From positions 1 through 23,522 of the IMG/VR virus record IMGVR_UViG_3300046656_000137: a stretch of 23,522 bases of DNA, one strand, 5' to 3'. Shown here one piece after another: positions 7,487 to 14,404 of the stretch. The position numbers were made by a program, and so were the translations under genes. The notes beneath the pieces are model-generated. The model worked only from the letters and a program-made list of their open reading frames with translations. It made no database searches and had not been told where the DNA came from. The stretch's first letter is position 1. The number at the start of each line of letters is the position of its first letter. The DNA comes from a virus.

Positions 7487-9406
7487 TTACGCCCCCGCTC
7501 CCCTCGGCGACAGGACCTTCACCGGGTCCCCGCCCTTATCCCGGATCGCCTCGCGCAGGATCTCCAGCAGGAAGTTGGCGACCCGCGACCCGTCCCCTCT
7601 GATGGTGAGTGTACCGCCCCCGCCGTCGCCTCCTGACCGGTACGGCGTGACCCGAGCTGCTGGGGTGACCCGCTCGCCTCGGTGGATGACGGCGAGGCCG
7701 GACGACAGGACCATGCCCGCACCCTTGTCCAAGAACGGCAGGTTGGGTGTGCCGATCTCGATGCCTGGGACATTGATGCCCGCGAACGAGAAGCCTGGGA
7801 TGCCGAAATGCAGTCCGTTCCACCCAGCAATCAGCCGGTTGACAAACGATCGGAATCCGTTCCACAACGGGGCAAACATGTTCTTCAGCGCCCCGCCAAT
7901 CTTGCCGGGGATGGACTTGAAGAAATTGACGAGGGACGTGAATTTGCTGGTGATCAGCTTGATGGCGCTCAGCGCCCAGGTGCCGATCTGGACGTACACG
8001 CCCTTCCAGAAGCCGAAGTACAGCTTGACCGCAGCCCACACGCCCTTGGCGAACGCCACGATCTTGTTCCAGACCATCACGAAGAAATTGGCGAACGGCC
8101 CGGCGAACCAAGCCCCCACGGCCTTCATGAATCCCCACACGGCCTGCCAGATGGTCTGGAAGAACTTGGTCTTGACGCCCAGGTAGATCAGGATGCCGAC
8201 GAGGAACCCGATCGCCACAACGATCACCCCGATGGGGTTCGCGGTCATGGCGACGTTCCACGCCCACTGGGCAACGGTGACGATGCCGATCGCCACGGCG
8301 AAGATGCCCAGCGCGGTCGCCAGCGGGGCGATCACGGCCTGGTTCTTCTGGAGGAAGCCGAAGATGGCGTTGACCACGGGGAGCGCAGCGTTCAGCTTAT
8401 CGATCAGGGCCATCTGGAACTGGCGTCCGAGGGTGCCCCAACCTGCCGCGCCGGAGCTTGCGGTCGCTGCCGCCTTCTGAGTCGCTCCGGCCATCCCGTT
8501 CATTTGGTCGGCCGCGTCACCCATATTCATGGCGAACAGCGAGTCTCCCAGGTCCTCGGCCTTGGTGCCGAACAGCGCGACCGCTGCCTGGCTACGCTTA
8601 GCCGGATCCGGGATCGCGCTTAGGTGCTGCAACACGTCGCTGAACGCCTCGGCTGCCGTGTCACCTCCAGCGGCGATCTTGCCCTGCATCTCCTTCGCGT
8701 TGAGGCCGATGTCCTTAAAGCCCTGGGCCGTCGTCTTGCTCCCGTCGACCGCCCGGATCGAGAACTCCTTGATTGCGTCAGCTGCCGTGTCCGAGTCACG
8801 CGCGCCAGCCTTGATCGCCTGCGACAGCAACCCCATCGCGGTCGGCCCGTCGAGTCCGAGCTTGCGGAACTGCGTGCCGTACTCGTTGAGGGTGTCAAGC
8901 AGGTCCTGGCTCTTGTTCACGCCGCTCTGGGTCGCTCGAACGATCAGGTCCATGGCTTCTTGTGCCGACCCGGCCATGCCGGTACGCAACATCTGTGAGA
9001 CCGCCGAGCTAACTCGCTCGGAATCCTCGCCGACAACCTGACCCACCGTGAGCAGGTCCTTGGTCACTGACTGCGCCGCGTCCGATCCGGCGTTCTTCAC
9101 GTCGATCAGCCCGTTTTGGGCTGCGGCCTTGATCGCCTCGTTCACGCCAGTGAGGTCGTCGCCGAACCCCTGCGCGTAGACCTTGCCGGACAGCGCACCG
9201 AGCTGCTTGGCCTGCGCCGGGGTTGCCCCAAGCTGCGCGGCCAGCAGGTTGTCCAGCTTACTCTTCTCGATCGCCTGCTGGGCTGCTCCAATCAGAGCTG
9301 CGCCGATGGCTGCCCCAGCAACCGCAGCTCCGGCCTTGATCTTGTCGAAGGTGGCGGAGGTCTTGTCGCGCGCAATGATGTTGAAGATCAGGCTTGTATC
9401 TGCCAA
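7487..9406 (-). CDS. Tape measure protein, 639 aa
   Basis: The start is TTG at 9406 (LADTSLIFNIIARDKTS...), chosen because GGAGGG lies just upstream and the sequence matches usual tape measure N-termini. It follows the G-T stop by 16 bp. The first 320 residues are Ala/Lys-rich and helical, with the PhageMin_Tail-like segment LAAQLGATPAQAKQLGALSG (55-74). Two strong hydrophobic segments lie at about 358-378 and 390-410. They are followed by an aromatic repeat region (FFVMVWNKIVAFAKGVW, KLYFGFWKGVYVQIGTW, FTSLVNFFKSIPGKIG) and a C-terminal LAVIHRGERVTP motif. The protein sets tail length; at about 1.5 angstrom per residue it predicts a tail near 95-100 nm, short for a siphovirus. The hydrophobic part may help DNA cross the cell membrane. 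Confidence 0.9.
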   Translation of the reverse strand: MADTSLIFNIIARDKTSATFDKIKAGAAVAGAAIGAALIGAAQQAIEKSKLDNLLAAQLGATPAQAKQLGALSGKVYAQGFGDDLTGVNEAIKAAAQNGLIDVKNAGSDAAQSVTKDLLTVGQVVGEDSERVSSAVSQMLRTGMAGSAQEAMDLIVRATQSGVNKSQDLLDTLNEYGTQFRKLGLDGPTAMGLLSQAIKAGARDSDTAADAIKEFSIRAVDGSKTTAQGFKDIGLNAKEMQGKIAAGGDTAAEAFSDVLQHLSAIPDPAKRSQAAVALFGTKAEDLGDSLFAMNMGDAADQMNGMAGATQKAAATASSGAAGWGTLGRQFQMALIDKLNAALPVVNAIFGFLQKNQAVIAPLATALGIFAVAIGIVTVAQWAWNVAMTANPIGVIVVAIGFLVGILIYLGVKTKFFQTIWQAVWGFMKAVGAWFAGPFANFFVMVWNKIVAFAKGVWAAVKLYFGFWKGVYVQIGTWALSAIKLITSKFTSLVNFFKSIPGKIGGALKNMFAPLWNGFRSFVNRLIAGWNGLHFGIPGFSFAGINVPGIEIGTPNLPFLDKGAGMVLSSGLAVIHRGERVTPAARVTPYRSGGDGGGGTLTIRGDGSRVANFLLEILREAIRDKGGDPVKVLSPRGAGA

Positions 9407-9422
9407 GACCCTCCGCCCCCCT

Positions 9423-10045
9423 TCACCCGTCCAGCTCTTTGCGGATGTCGTGCACCGCCGAGATGGCCTGTTCCAACATCCTAACGGGCAGCTCGTCGGC
9501 AGCAGCAGGTGGGATGTGCAGGTGGTAAGCCATGTCCAGCCACACCTCCTGGTACCGGCCCGCTATCGTGCTTTTGGGTCCGGGTCGTCCGTGGCCGCTG
9601 CGGCGACCAGGTCACCCTCGATCGCCAGCTGACCCTCGACGAACTCGAACTGCAGGTCAAGGCCTTCGCGCTCGGCCGCATCCTCGAGCGACGTCTCGAA
9701 CGCTATCTCCAGGTCCGCCATCTTGTCGGGTGCCAGCTTCATCCGGAGAATCCGCTTCCACAGCTTCCGGAGCTCCTCGACCGTCATCTCGGTTTTGAGC
9801 TGCCGGACCCGGAAGTCGGGCAGGTCCTTGTACTGCAACTTCGGGTGCACCTGGGTCAGCATGTACCACAGCAAGATCGACCGGGCCTCGAACTCGCCTG
9901 CCTGCAACGCGGCGACCCACTGGTCGTAGCCGCCGTTTGTGTACAGCCTCTCGATCTCGATCGCGCGCCGCTTGGGGACGTCGTCCGGATCGAAGTGCCA
10001 CGTCTGCTTCTCGGAGCCGTCCTCGGCATCCCAAATCACCAACAT
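9423..10045 (-). CDS. Tail assembly chaperone G-T fusion, 207 aa, made by -1 frameshift
   Basis: The G frame (start ATG 10045) ends at TAG 9563-9565. Four codons before that stop is the slippery heptamer CCCAAAA (minus strand 9578-9572), phased correctly as C CCA AAA. A -1 slip after Lys158 continues as STIAGRYQEVWLDMAYH... for 49 more residues to TGA 9425-9423, giving 207 aa. The extension has good protein character (aromatics, amphipathic helix ending HDIRKELDG) and no start of its own, so it is only reached by frameshifting. In lambda and many siphophages the ratio of G to G-T controls tape measure folding and tail tube assembly. Position directly upstream of the tape measure gene fits exactly. 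Confidence 0.85.
9563..10045 (-). CDS. Tail assembly chaperone G, 160 aa
   Basis: The ATG at 10045 follows a strong ribosome-binding site, CAGGAGGACGAGACTG. The product is an acidic, mostly helical protein: WDAEDGSEKQTWHFDPDDVPKR at the N-terminus, then EIERLYTNGGYDQWVAALQAG and SILLWYMLTQVHPKLQYKDLPDF. The core resembles actinophage gpG-type chaperones. It ends DPDPKAR just after the slippery site. It works with its frameshift product to keep the tape measure protein soluble during tail assembly. The gene begins 18 bp after the neck protein gene. Confidence 0.85.
   Translation of the reverse strand: MLVIWDAEDGSEKQTWHFDPDDVPKRRAIEIERLYTNGGYDQWVAALQAGEFEARSILLWYMLTQVHPKLQYKDLPDFRVRQLKTEMTVEELRKLWKRILRMKLAPDKMADLEIAFETSLEDAAEREGLDLQFEFVEGQLAIEGDLVAAAATDDPDPKAR
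9572..9578 (-). other. Slippery heptamer CCCAAAA for programmed -1 frameshift
   Basis: Read on the minus strand the heptamer is CCCAAAA, fitting X XXY YYZ in the zero frame (GAC CCA AAA). The zero-frame stop follows two codons later and the -1 frame is open for 49 codons up to the tape measure leader. This is the standard layout for tail chaperone frameshifting. I did not model a downstream pseudoknot. Confidence 0.8.
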
Positions 10046-10063
10046 CAGTCTCGTCCTCCTGGG

Positions 10064-10546
10064 TCAGTGTATCGACGAGGCGATCTTAGCAGCCGCGACG
10101 TCGAGCGCGTGATGGACCTTGCGACCCACCTCGTCACGCTTACCCTTGGTCTCACTGTCGAACCACTGCGCTGGCCGGATCTGCTGGTGCAACGTCTCCC
10201 CGCCCAGCGACGTCGGGTGCCAGCCGCCCTCACGGTTGAACGCCCGGCCTGCGTAGTCGAACCCACGCGGCATCGCCCTGGCACGCTGGATCACCTGGAC
10301 GCCGACGTTCTTGCCGCCCCACCTGGTCGCTGCCTTGGTCTGCCGAGCGATCGCCTGGCGCATCGATTGCCCATGCGCCGTTCCCCTCGACGGCAGCCGC
10401 AGGACCTTGGCTCGCTGCTGCGCGACAATGGGATTCATGAGCCCCCGCAGCTCCTTGGCCAGCTCCCTCTTGACGTCCTTGCCGTTGGACGCCTCGGCCA
10501 TGGCCTTCTTCAACGCGACCATCTTCTTTTCGAGATCGGTGTCCAT
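10064..10546 (-). CDS. Neck / tail-completion protein (HK97 gp10-like), 160 aa
   Basis: The preferred start is ATG 10546 (MDTDLEKKMVALKKAM...). A TTG three codons upstream (10555) would overlap the preceding stop as TTGA and is a real alternative. The protein is very basic. An N-terminal helix (about 2-42) is followed by RLPSRGTAHGQSMRQAIARQTKAAT and a part with VGVQVIQRARAMPRGFDYAGRAFNREG and GGWHPTSLGG, a pattern found in HK97-gp10-type neck proteins. The C-terminus is helical (DEVGRKVHHALDVAAAKIAS). Such proteins join the head connector to the tail. Its position after the tail tube genes and before the chaperones is slightly unusual but occurs in actinophages. Assigned by resemblance and context. 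Confidence 0.6.
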   Translation of the reverse strand: MDTDLEKKMVALKKAMAEASNGKDVKRELAKELRGLMNPIVAQQRAKVLRLPSRGTAHGQSMRQAIARQTKAATRWGGKNVGVQVIQRARAMPRGFDYAGRAFNREGGWHPTSLGGETLHQQIRPAQWFDSETKGKRDEVGRKVHHALDVAAAKIASSIH

Positions 10547-10551
10547 CTCGA

Positions 10552-10689
10552 TCAACGGACTCGCCCCGCAAAGTAGGGGACGCTGGCCGCCCACGCCTCG
10601 TCGAACGTCTTGCACTCGACCCGGGTCTTCCGACCAATCACGTGGTACACCGCCCCCCGGCGCACGATCCGTACCGCCACACGACCCAT
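10552..10689 (-). CDS. Small basic protein, 45 aa
   Basis: The ATG at 10689 is preceded by GGGAGGACAAGAGAG, a good purine-rich ribosome-binding site. The frame ends at TGA 10554-10552, overlapping a possible TTG start of the next gene. The product reads MGRVAVRIVRRGAVYHVIGR and ends TFDEAWAASVPYFAGRVR. It looks like a compact beta-hairpin plus helix: a basic, valine-rich strand pair then an amphipathic helix. It has no known family to me. The overlap and ribosome-binding site suggest translational coupling with the neck protein gene. It is the first gene after the strong hairpin at 10735-10768, so it may start a separately expressed transcript. Confidence 0.6.
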   Translation of the reverse strand: MGRVAVRIVRRGAVYHVIGRKTRVECKTFDEAWAASVPYFAGRVR

Positions 10690-10734
10690 CTCTCTTGTCC
10701 TCCCGCGAATCAGGACGCCCCCGCCGGTATGGCC

Positions 10735-10768
10735 GTGCCCCCGGACGCTGGGGGCTGTCCGGGGGCAC
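10735..10768 (-). terminator. Perfect 12-bp hairpin after the tail tube gene
   Basis: GTGCCCCCGGAC (10735-10746) pairs perfectly with GTCCGGGGGCAC (10757-10768) around a 10-nt loop. On the minus strand it starts 13 nt after the stop of the 140-aa tail protein gene. No T-tract follows. It may be a terminator or attenuator that keeps tail tube mRNA more abundant than the genes beyond. The whole 92-bp gap (10690-10781) contains nothing else I can call. Confidence 0.6.
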
Positions 10769-10781
10769 GCGGAGCGCTAAA

Positions 10782-11204
10782 CTACGTGGCGGTCGCTCGG
10801 GCCAGCGGACCCGACCCCGGGAAGGTCACGTCGACCTCACCGACATCGCCGACGCTACCGGAGATCGGGACCCAAGACACGACCACCAGCTTGCCCGAGT
10901 ACTGCGGATTGGACGAGGTGACGGCAGACTGCTGTGCCCTCGCGGCGAAAGTGACCGTGGCGCGCCGGAGCGCCCACATCGCCTCGTCCAGAGCCGCCGC
11001 GTCGTAGTCCTGGTTGAGCGTCAGCGCAGCCTCGAACGACTCGAGTCCGCCCTTGTTCTCCTCTGCCCCGCCGGACCGGAAGTTCGTGGTCTTCTTGGCC
11101 TCGAACGTGTCCTTCAGCTCCAGCTTCTTGAGCCACGGCGAAATGTCGAAAGTCGACGGACCGATCGTCATGGTCGCATCGAGCAGAACGATAGGGTTTG
11201 CCAT
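10782..11204 (-). CDS. Tail tube-type protein, short paralog, 140 aa
   Basis: The ATG at 11204 (MANPIVLLDATMTIG...) follows the strong ribosome-binding site AGGAGGT. The upstream open frame is a shadow of the neighbouring gene. The protein contains LELKDTFEAKK and TTNFRSGGAEENK (about residues 28-53), which recur in the gene upstream as LKEDAEVRK and ITNWRSGGAEENK. It also has an AMWALRRATVTFAAR segment and a beta-rich C-terminus (KLVVVSWVPISGSVGDVGEVDVTFPGSG), typical of tail tube folds. It could be the major tail tube subunit with the longer paralog as tail tip or decoration variant, or the reverse. A strong hairpin follows its stop, as expected for a highly expressed structural gene. Confidence 0.7.
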   Translation of the reverse strand: MANPIVLLDATMTIGPSTFDISPWLKKLELKDTFEAKKTTNFRSGGAEENKGGLESFEAALTLNQDYDAAALDEAMWALRRATVTFAARAQQSAVTSSNPQYSGKLVVVSWVPISGSVGDVGEVDVTFPGSGPLARATAT

Positions 11205-11217
11205 GCGGTTGTACCTC

Positions 11218-11967
11218 CTACTCGATGCCCATCGAAACCAAAAACAGGAAACTCGGTGACGACCCGGTGATCGTCCAACTGACCCGCCAGAACGCGTCGG
11301 TGATCGCCGTGCCGTCGGTGCGCAGTGCCTGGCCACCGAGGGTGGTAGCGGCAGCGAACGAGAGCCGGTCAGTCGGCGAGCCGAATCCCACCGCAGCCGC
11401 CGACTGGATCTTCGCAGTGATCGTCGGTGTCGAGGTGCCCGCGATCGACAGGACATGCAGATTCGCGTACATCCGCTTGCCCGCAGTGATCGCTCCGGGG
11501 TTGAGGATGGTCCCCGTGCCGGTCGCCGTCCTCGGTACCCCAGACGCGTGACCGCAAATCCCCCGGACCAGCGGCCAGGTCGACCGGGCCTCACCCTCCC
11601 ACGGTGCGACCGCCCCGACGTCGCTGAACAGCTGGAGGTTGGTCCGTAGCGCCTTGACCAGGTACATCAGGCCGCCTGCAGCAAGGTCCGAGTCGGCCTT
11701 GGGGGCGGCAGACCACGGATCGAGTGTCCGGCGCATCGCCCAGAACACGTCGTCCGGCTTGCCGAGGTCTCCGGCCTCCCACTGGCCACCGGCCTTGATC
11801 GAGCAACCGTGCAGCGAGGCCTTGTTCTCCTCGGCACCACCCGAACGCCAGTTGGTGATTTTGCGGACCTCGGCGTCCTCTTTGAGCTCGATGTTGTTGC
11901 CGTTGCCAGACAGGTCCGCTCCCGCGACGAACAGCCGAGCGTCGAGTAGGACGAGGGGATTCGCCAT
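11218..11967 (-). CDS. Tail tube-type protein, long paralog, 249 aa
   Basis: The ATG at 11967 overlaps the stop of the tail terminator gene as TGATG. The N-terminal half (MANPLVLLDARLFVAG, ELKEDAEVRKITNWRSGGAEENK, FWAMRRTLDPWSA) is a paralog of the 140-aa protein downstream. The C-terminal half, from about residue 110 (GLMYLVKALRTNLQLFSDVG), is an added beta-rich domain (RMYANLHVLSIAGTSTPTIT, FWRVSWTITGSSPSFLFLVSMG). I recall similar segments in actinophage tail proteins. It is likely the major tail protein carrying a surface-exposed extra domain. The two genes are 13 bp apart, with the ribosome-binding site of the second in the gap. Confidence 0.7.
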   Translation of the reverse strand: MANPLVLLDARLFVAGADLSGNGNNIELKEDAEVRKITNWRSGGAEENKASLHGCSIKAGGQWEAGDLGKPDDVFWAMRRTLDPWSAAPKADSDLAAGGLMYLVKALRTNLQLFSDVGAVAPWEGEARSTWPLVRGICGHASGVPRTATGTGTILNPGAITAGKRMYANLHVLSIAGTSTPTITAKIQSAAAVGFGSPTDRLSFAAATTLGGQALRTDGTAITDAFWRVSWTITGSSPSFLFLVSMGIE

Positions 11968-12401
11968 CAGGCTGCTCCAATCACGAATATCTCGAACTCG
12001 GTCCCGTAGAACTTCGCCTCGCCGACGTTGAACAACCGGTTGCCTCGCATCGCAATGACCTTGATGCCCGACCACTCATAGGTCTGCGGATTGGCGTTGG
12101 TCGCCTGGAACGCCTCCAGCAGCGATGTGTCCCCGCCACCGGTAAGCCATTTACGCATCTCGATTATCGCGTGCCTGTCTGTGGATCGTGCGACCAGCAA
12201 ACGGCAAGTGATGTTCGCCTGGTCCGTTCCGGCGCGGCTGCCATCCGGCTTGCGCTTGTTGAACGCCTGGTTGGGCTCGATGTCCATCTCGCCGACGTAG
12301 AACGCCTTGTTGGGCAGGTCGTCGGGCACGTAAGCCAGCGCATTGATGCCCTTGGACTCGGCGATCTGCTCGAGCTGCTCGGCAACCGTGTTCCAGTCCA
12401 T
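11967..12401 (-). CDS. Tail terminator protein, 144 aa
   Basis: The ATG at 12401 lies 1 bp past the stop of the connector gene (TGACATG). The protein is small and mixed alpha/beta: an N-terminal helix (MDWNTVAEQLEQIAESKG), DLPNKAFYVGEMDIEPNQAF, a core strand ITCRLLVARSTDRHAIIEMRKWLTGG, then ALLEAF-like helix and FYGTEFEIFVIGAA. This matches the tail terminator group of siphophages in size and style (short N-terminal helix, RHAIIEMRKWL helix, C-terminal strand). It caps the tail tube and joins it to the head. Position between connector and tail tube genes is exactly as expected. Confidence 0.7.
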   Translation of the reverse strand: MDWNTVAEQLEQIAESKGINALAYVPDDLPNKAFYVGEMDIEPNQAFNKRKPDGSRAGTDQANITCRLLVARSTDRHAIIEMRKWLTGGGDTSLLEAFQATNANPQTYEWSGIKVIAMRGNRLFNVGEAKFYGTEFEIFVIGAA

Positions 12402-12402
12402 G

Positions 12403-12999
12403 TCAGCCGATCCCCGCCCTCATGTAGCCCCCGCCCTTCAGGATCGACAAGACGTCGGGATCGAGAGCCGGGATGCGGGTCAGTCCCCACTCGGCGGAGC
12501 CAGCGATGCCCTCGGGGCTTCCCTTGCGGCGGTAGTACCGGTGTGCCTGCATCTGGTGCGCCCAAGTGATGTCACCGGGGACCTCGGGCCAGCCGAACAC
12601 CCCCGCGAGGTCGAGCAGTCCGTCGTTGGCAAACACCGTCCCCCACGGGAGCTTGATCGCGTCGAACGGACGGCCCATCGAGTCGGCGTCCGGCTCCATC
12701 AGCTCGGCGTTCGAGTAGGCCGGGACTGAGAAGCCGGTACGGGTCGCGATGCCGTCACGCAGTAGGACCTTCATGTAGGAATACCCCGACTTGCGTACCG
12801 GCACGACCCGCCCAGCCACGTTGACCTTACGGGTTACGACACCCTCGGTCTTCCAGAACGTCGGCCATCCGGAGCGGTTTTCGATGGCGACCCGGGCTCC
12901 GAGCAGACAGCGGTCGATCCACCAATCCTCGTCAGTGCCGGTAATGTCCAGCACCGACTTGAATTGCTCCCGGCTGTTGTACGGGTCCCCGATCGCCAC
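12403..12999 (-). CDS. Head-tail connector protein (gp6-like), 198 aa
   Basis: The start is GTG at 12999 (VAIGDPYNSREQFKSVL...), behind GGGGGGTGACAG and 3 bp after the preceding stop. The N-terminal helices (REQFKSVLDITGTDEDWWIDRCLLGARVAIENRSG) are typical of the gp6/SPP1 gp15-type head-tail adaptor. The middle is beta-rich (VTRKVNVAGRVVPV, YMKVLLRDGIA). The C-terminal part (ITWAHQMQAHRYYRRKGSPEGIAGSAEWGLTRIPALDPDVLSILKGGGYM) contains the helix-turn and Arg/Leu pattern seen in actinophage adaptors. It forms a ring under the portal and prepares the head for tail joining. The role is fairly secure from sequence style and order. Confidence 0.75.
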   Translation of the reverse strand: MAIGDPYNSREQFKSVLDITGTDEDWWIDRCLLGARVAIENRSGWPTFWKTEGVVTRKVNVAGRVVPVRKSGYSYMKVLLRDGIATRTGFSVPAYSNAELMEPDADSMGRPFDAIKLPWGTVFANDGLLDLAGVFGWPEVPGDITWAHQMQAHRYYRRKGSPEGIAGSAEWGLTRIPALDPDVLSILKGGGYMRAGIG

Positions 13000-13002
13000 C
13001 TG

Positions 13003-13701
13003 TCACCCCCCTACGCTCCGGAGCAGCTTAGCATCCCGGTCGAGCCCGTCCGCCACCCATGAGCGAAGTAGATGCTCGTCCCGTTCGTACTGCTGCGGCC
13101 GGTTGACCCGGATGTACTGGTCGTCCGGCCTGGCCTTACCGACGAACGGATGCATGTGCTCGATGAGGATCGTCTCGTCGTACCCGAGGCAACCCGCCTT
13201 ATCGCCCAGCAGCTTGACCGCGTCGTCGCAGTACAGGTGCTGGACGGGGGCCGGGACCATCCCGCCAAGCCGACGCACGATCTCAGCATCCATCGACCAC
13301 CAGGTTGGCTTGTTCTGGTCCTGGAAACCGTCCTTGCCGTACCAGATCCAGTTCGGGTTGTGCCCGTGGTCGACCAGCAGACGGCTGGCCCAGTTCGGCG
13401 TCCGGGGGATGTGGTCGTCTCCCATGAACGCCAGGTATCGGTACTCCCTGGTCTTAGCGACCTCGTCCGCCACCGTGTTCAGCTTCGGGACCAGCGGCAT
13501 CCACTCCGGCAGGATCTCCAACTTCGGACCGGTCTGCCCATTCAGCACGTCCTGGTAGCCGCCGATCTGCATGTCGTCCGCATCCGCCACGAACAGCAGG
13601 TCGGCAAACCCGAACGCTCCGGTCTCCCACCAGGCTTGCAGAATCGGCTCGACGTTGTGCGGACGGCTGCGGGTCGGAACAATCACCAGCAGGTCAGTCA
13701 T
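13003..13701 (-). CDS. Glycosyltransferase-like protein (GT-A fold), 232 aa
   Basis: The ATG at 13701 overlaps the stop of the methyltransferase gene by 8 bp. The N-terminus LLVIVPTRSRPHNVEPILQAW is the classic opening of family 2-type glycosyltransferases. Then come LLFVADADD (35-43) and YLAFMGDDHIPRTPNW (89-104), where GDD (94-96) takes the place of the metal-binding DxD. Further conserved-looking points are WWSMDAEIVRRLGG, YCDDAVKLL (157-165) and IEHMHPF (180-186). It probably transfers a sugar from a nucleotide donor to a protein or another sugar. With the neighbouring glycosyltransferase and methyltransferase it forms a coupled three-gene set in the head-to-tail module. Acceptor and sugar are unknown. 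Confidence 0.7.
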   Translation of the reverse strand: MTDLLVIVPTRSRPHNVEPILQAWWETGAFGFADLLFVADADDMQIGGYQDVLNGQTGPKLEILPEWMPLVPKLNTVADEVAKTREYRYLAFMGDDHIPRTPNWASRLLVDHGHNPNWIWYGKDGFQDQNKPTWWSMDAEIVRRLGGMVPAPVQHLYCDDAVKLLGDKAGCLGYDETILIEHMHPFVGKARPDDQYIRVNRPQQYERDEHLLRSWVADGLDRDAKLLRSVGG

Positions 13702-14404
13702 CTTTGCGCCACCACCCTACCGGCGAATGCGAGATCCCATGCAGGCCCTCGACCGACGTGTCCCGCCAAAAGCCCTTGGCAGACAGCAACGGGAAGGTGT
13801 CCTGAATCGCCGGGAGCGCCCCGCCGAGCTCCGGGATCCGGTGACCACCGTGCCGCGCCCGCTCCGGGTACTTCGCGACCCACATGTCGAAGCAGGCGTC
13901 CTCGATGACCAGGTAGCAGCCCGGCGTCACGAACGACGACCAGATCCGGATCTCGTCGGCGACGTGCTGATAGTGGTGGTCCGAGTCGAGACTAACCATG
14001 ACCCGCTGACCCGACTGGATCCGCTCGCCGACCTCGAAGGCCAGCCGGGTATCGACCGAGCTCCAGCCGACCAGCCACTCGATCCTGTCGGTATTCGACT
14101 GCCGCCGGGCCTGGGTGCCTGCGTCCCGGTCGATGTCGATCGTGAGCACCTTCAGGCCCTGCTCTTCGAACCACAGGGCCGACCCGCCCTGTCGGGTACC
14201 GGTCTCGATCACCAGATCCGGCTGACTGATCTCGATGAGGTCGGAGTATCGATCGAGGTCGTAAGCGCTCTTCTGGAGCTCGACATTCCCGATGTAGGCG
14301 TGGTAGGCGTGGTTCTCGAACGTACGCCAAGTCCCGTCGCTGTCCCAACTCGGCAACGGAACCAGGTCGGCCGCCGAGCCGGGGATCTGCTTAGCCGACG
14401 ACAC
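13694..14404 (-). CDS. CmcI-like SAM-dependent methyltransferase / cephalosporin-hydroxylase family, 236 aa
   Basis: The start is GTG at 14404 (VSSAKQIPGS...), inside the end of the preceding gene (14-bp overlap). Residues 65-75, VIETGTRQGGS, form the SAM-binding loop; VLTIDID (86-92) ends strand two with an acidic residue for ribose. SLDSDHHYQHV (138-148) and CYLVIEDAC (163-171) match the CmcI/rhamnosyl O-methyltransferase family. D140 or D142, E168 and D169 are candidate metal ligands, as in CmcI. Related enzymes O-methylate sugars in glycolipids and glycopeptides. Sitting between two glycosyltransferase-like genes, it most likely methylates the sugar they attach. The name cephalosporin hydroxylase should not be read as activity. 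Confidence 0.75.
   Translation of the reverse strand: MSSAKQIPGSAADLVPLPSWDSDGTWRTFENHAYHAYIGNVELQKSAYDLDRYSDLIEISQPDLVIETGTRQGGSALWFEEQGLKVLTIDIDRDAGTQARRQSNTDRIEWLVGWSSVDTRLAFEVGERIQSGQRVMVSLDSDHHYQHVADEIRIWSSFVTPGCYLVIEDACFDMWVAKYPERARHGGHRIPELGGALPAIQDTFPLLSAKGFWRDTSVEGLHGISHSPVGWWRKDD

Noticed and set aside
9481-9681. Minus-strand 66-codon Ser/Arg/Thr-rich frame overlapping the frameshift region
   Set aside because: It is in neither the G nor the T phase and is of low complexity; the -1 extension explains the region better.
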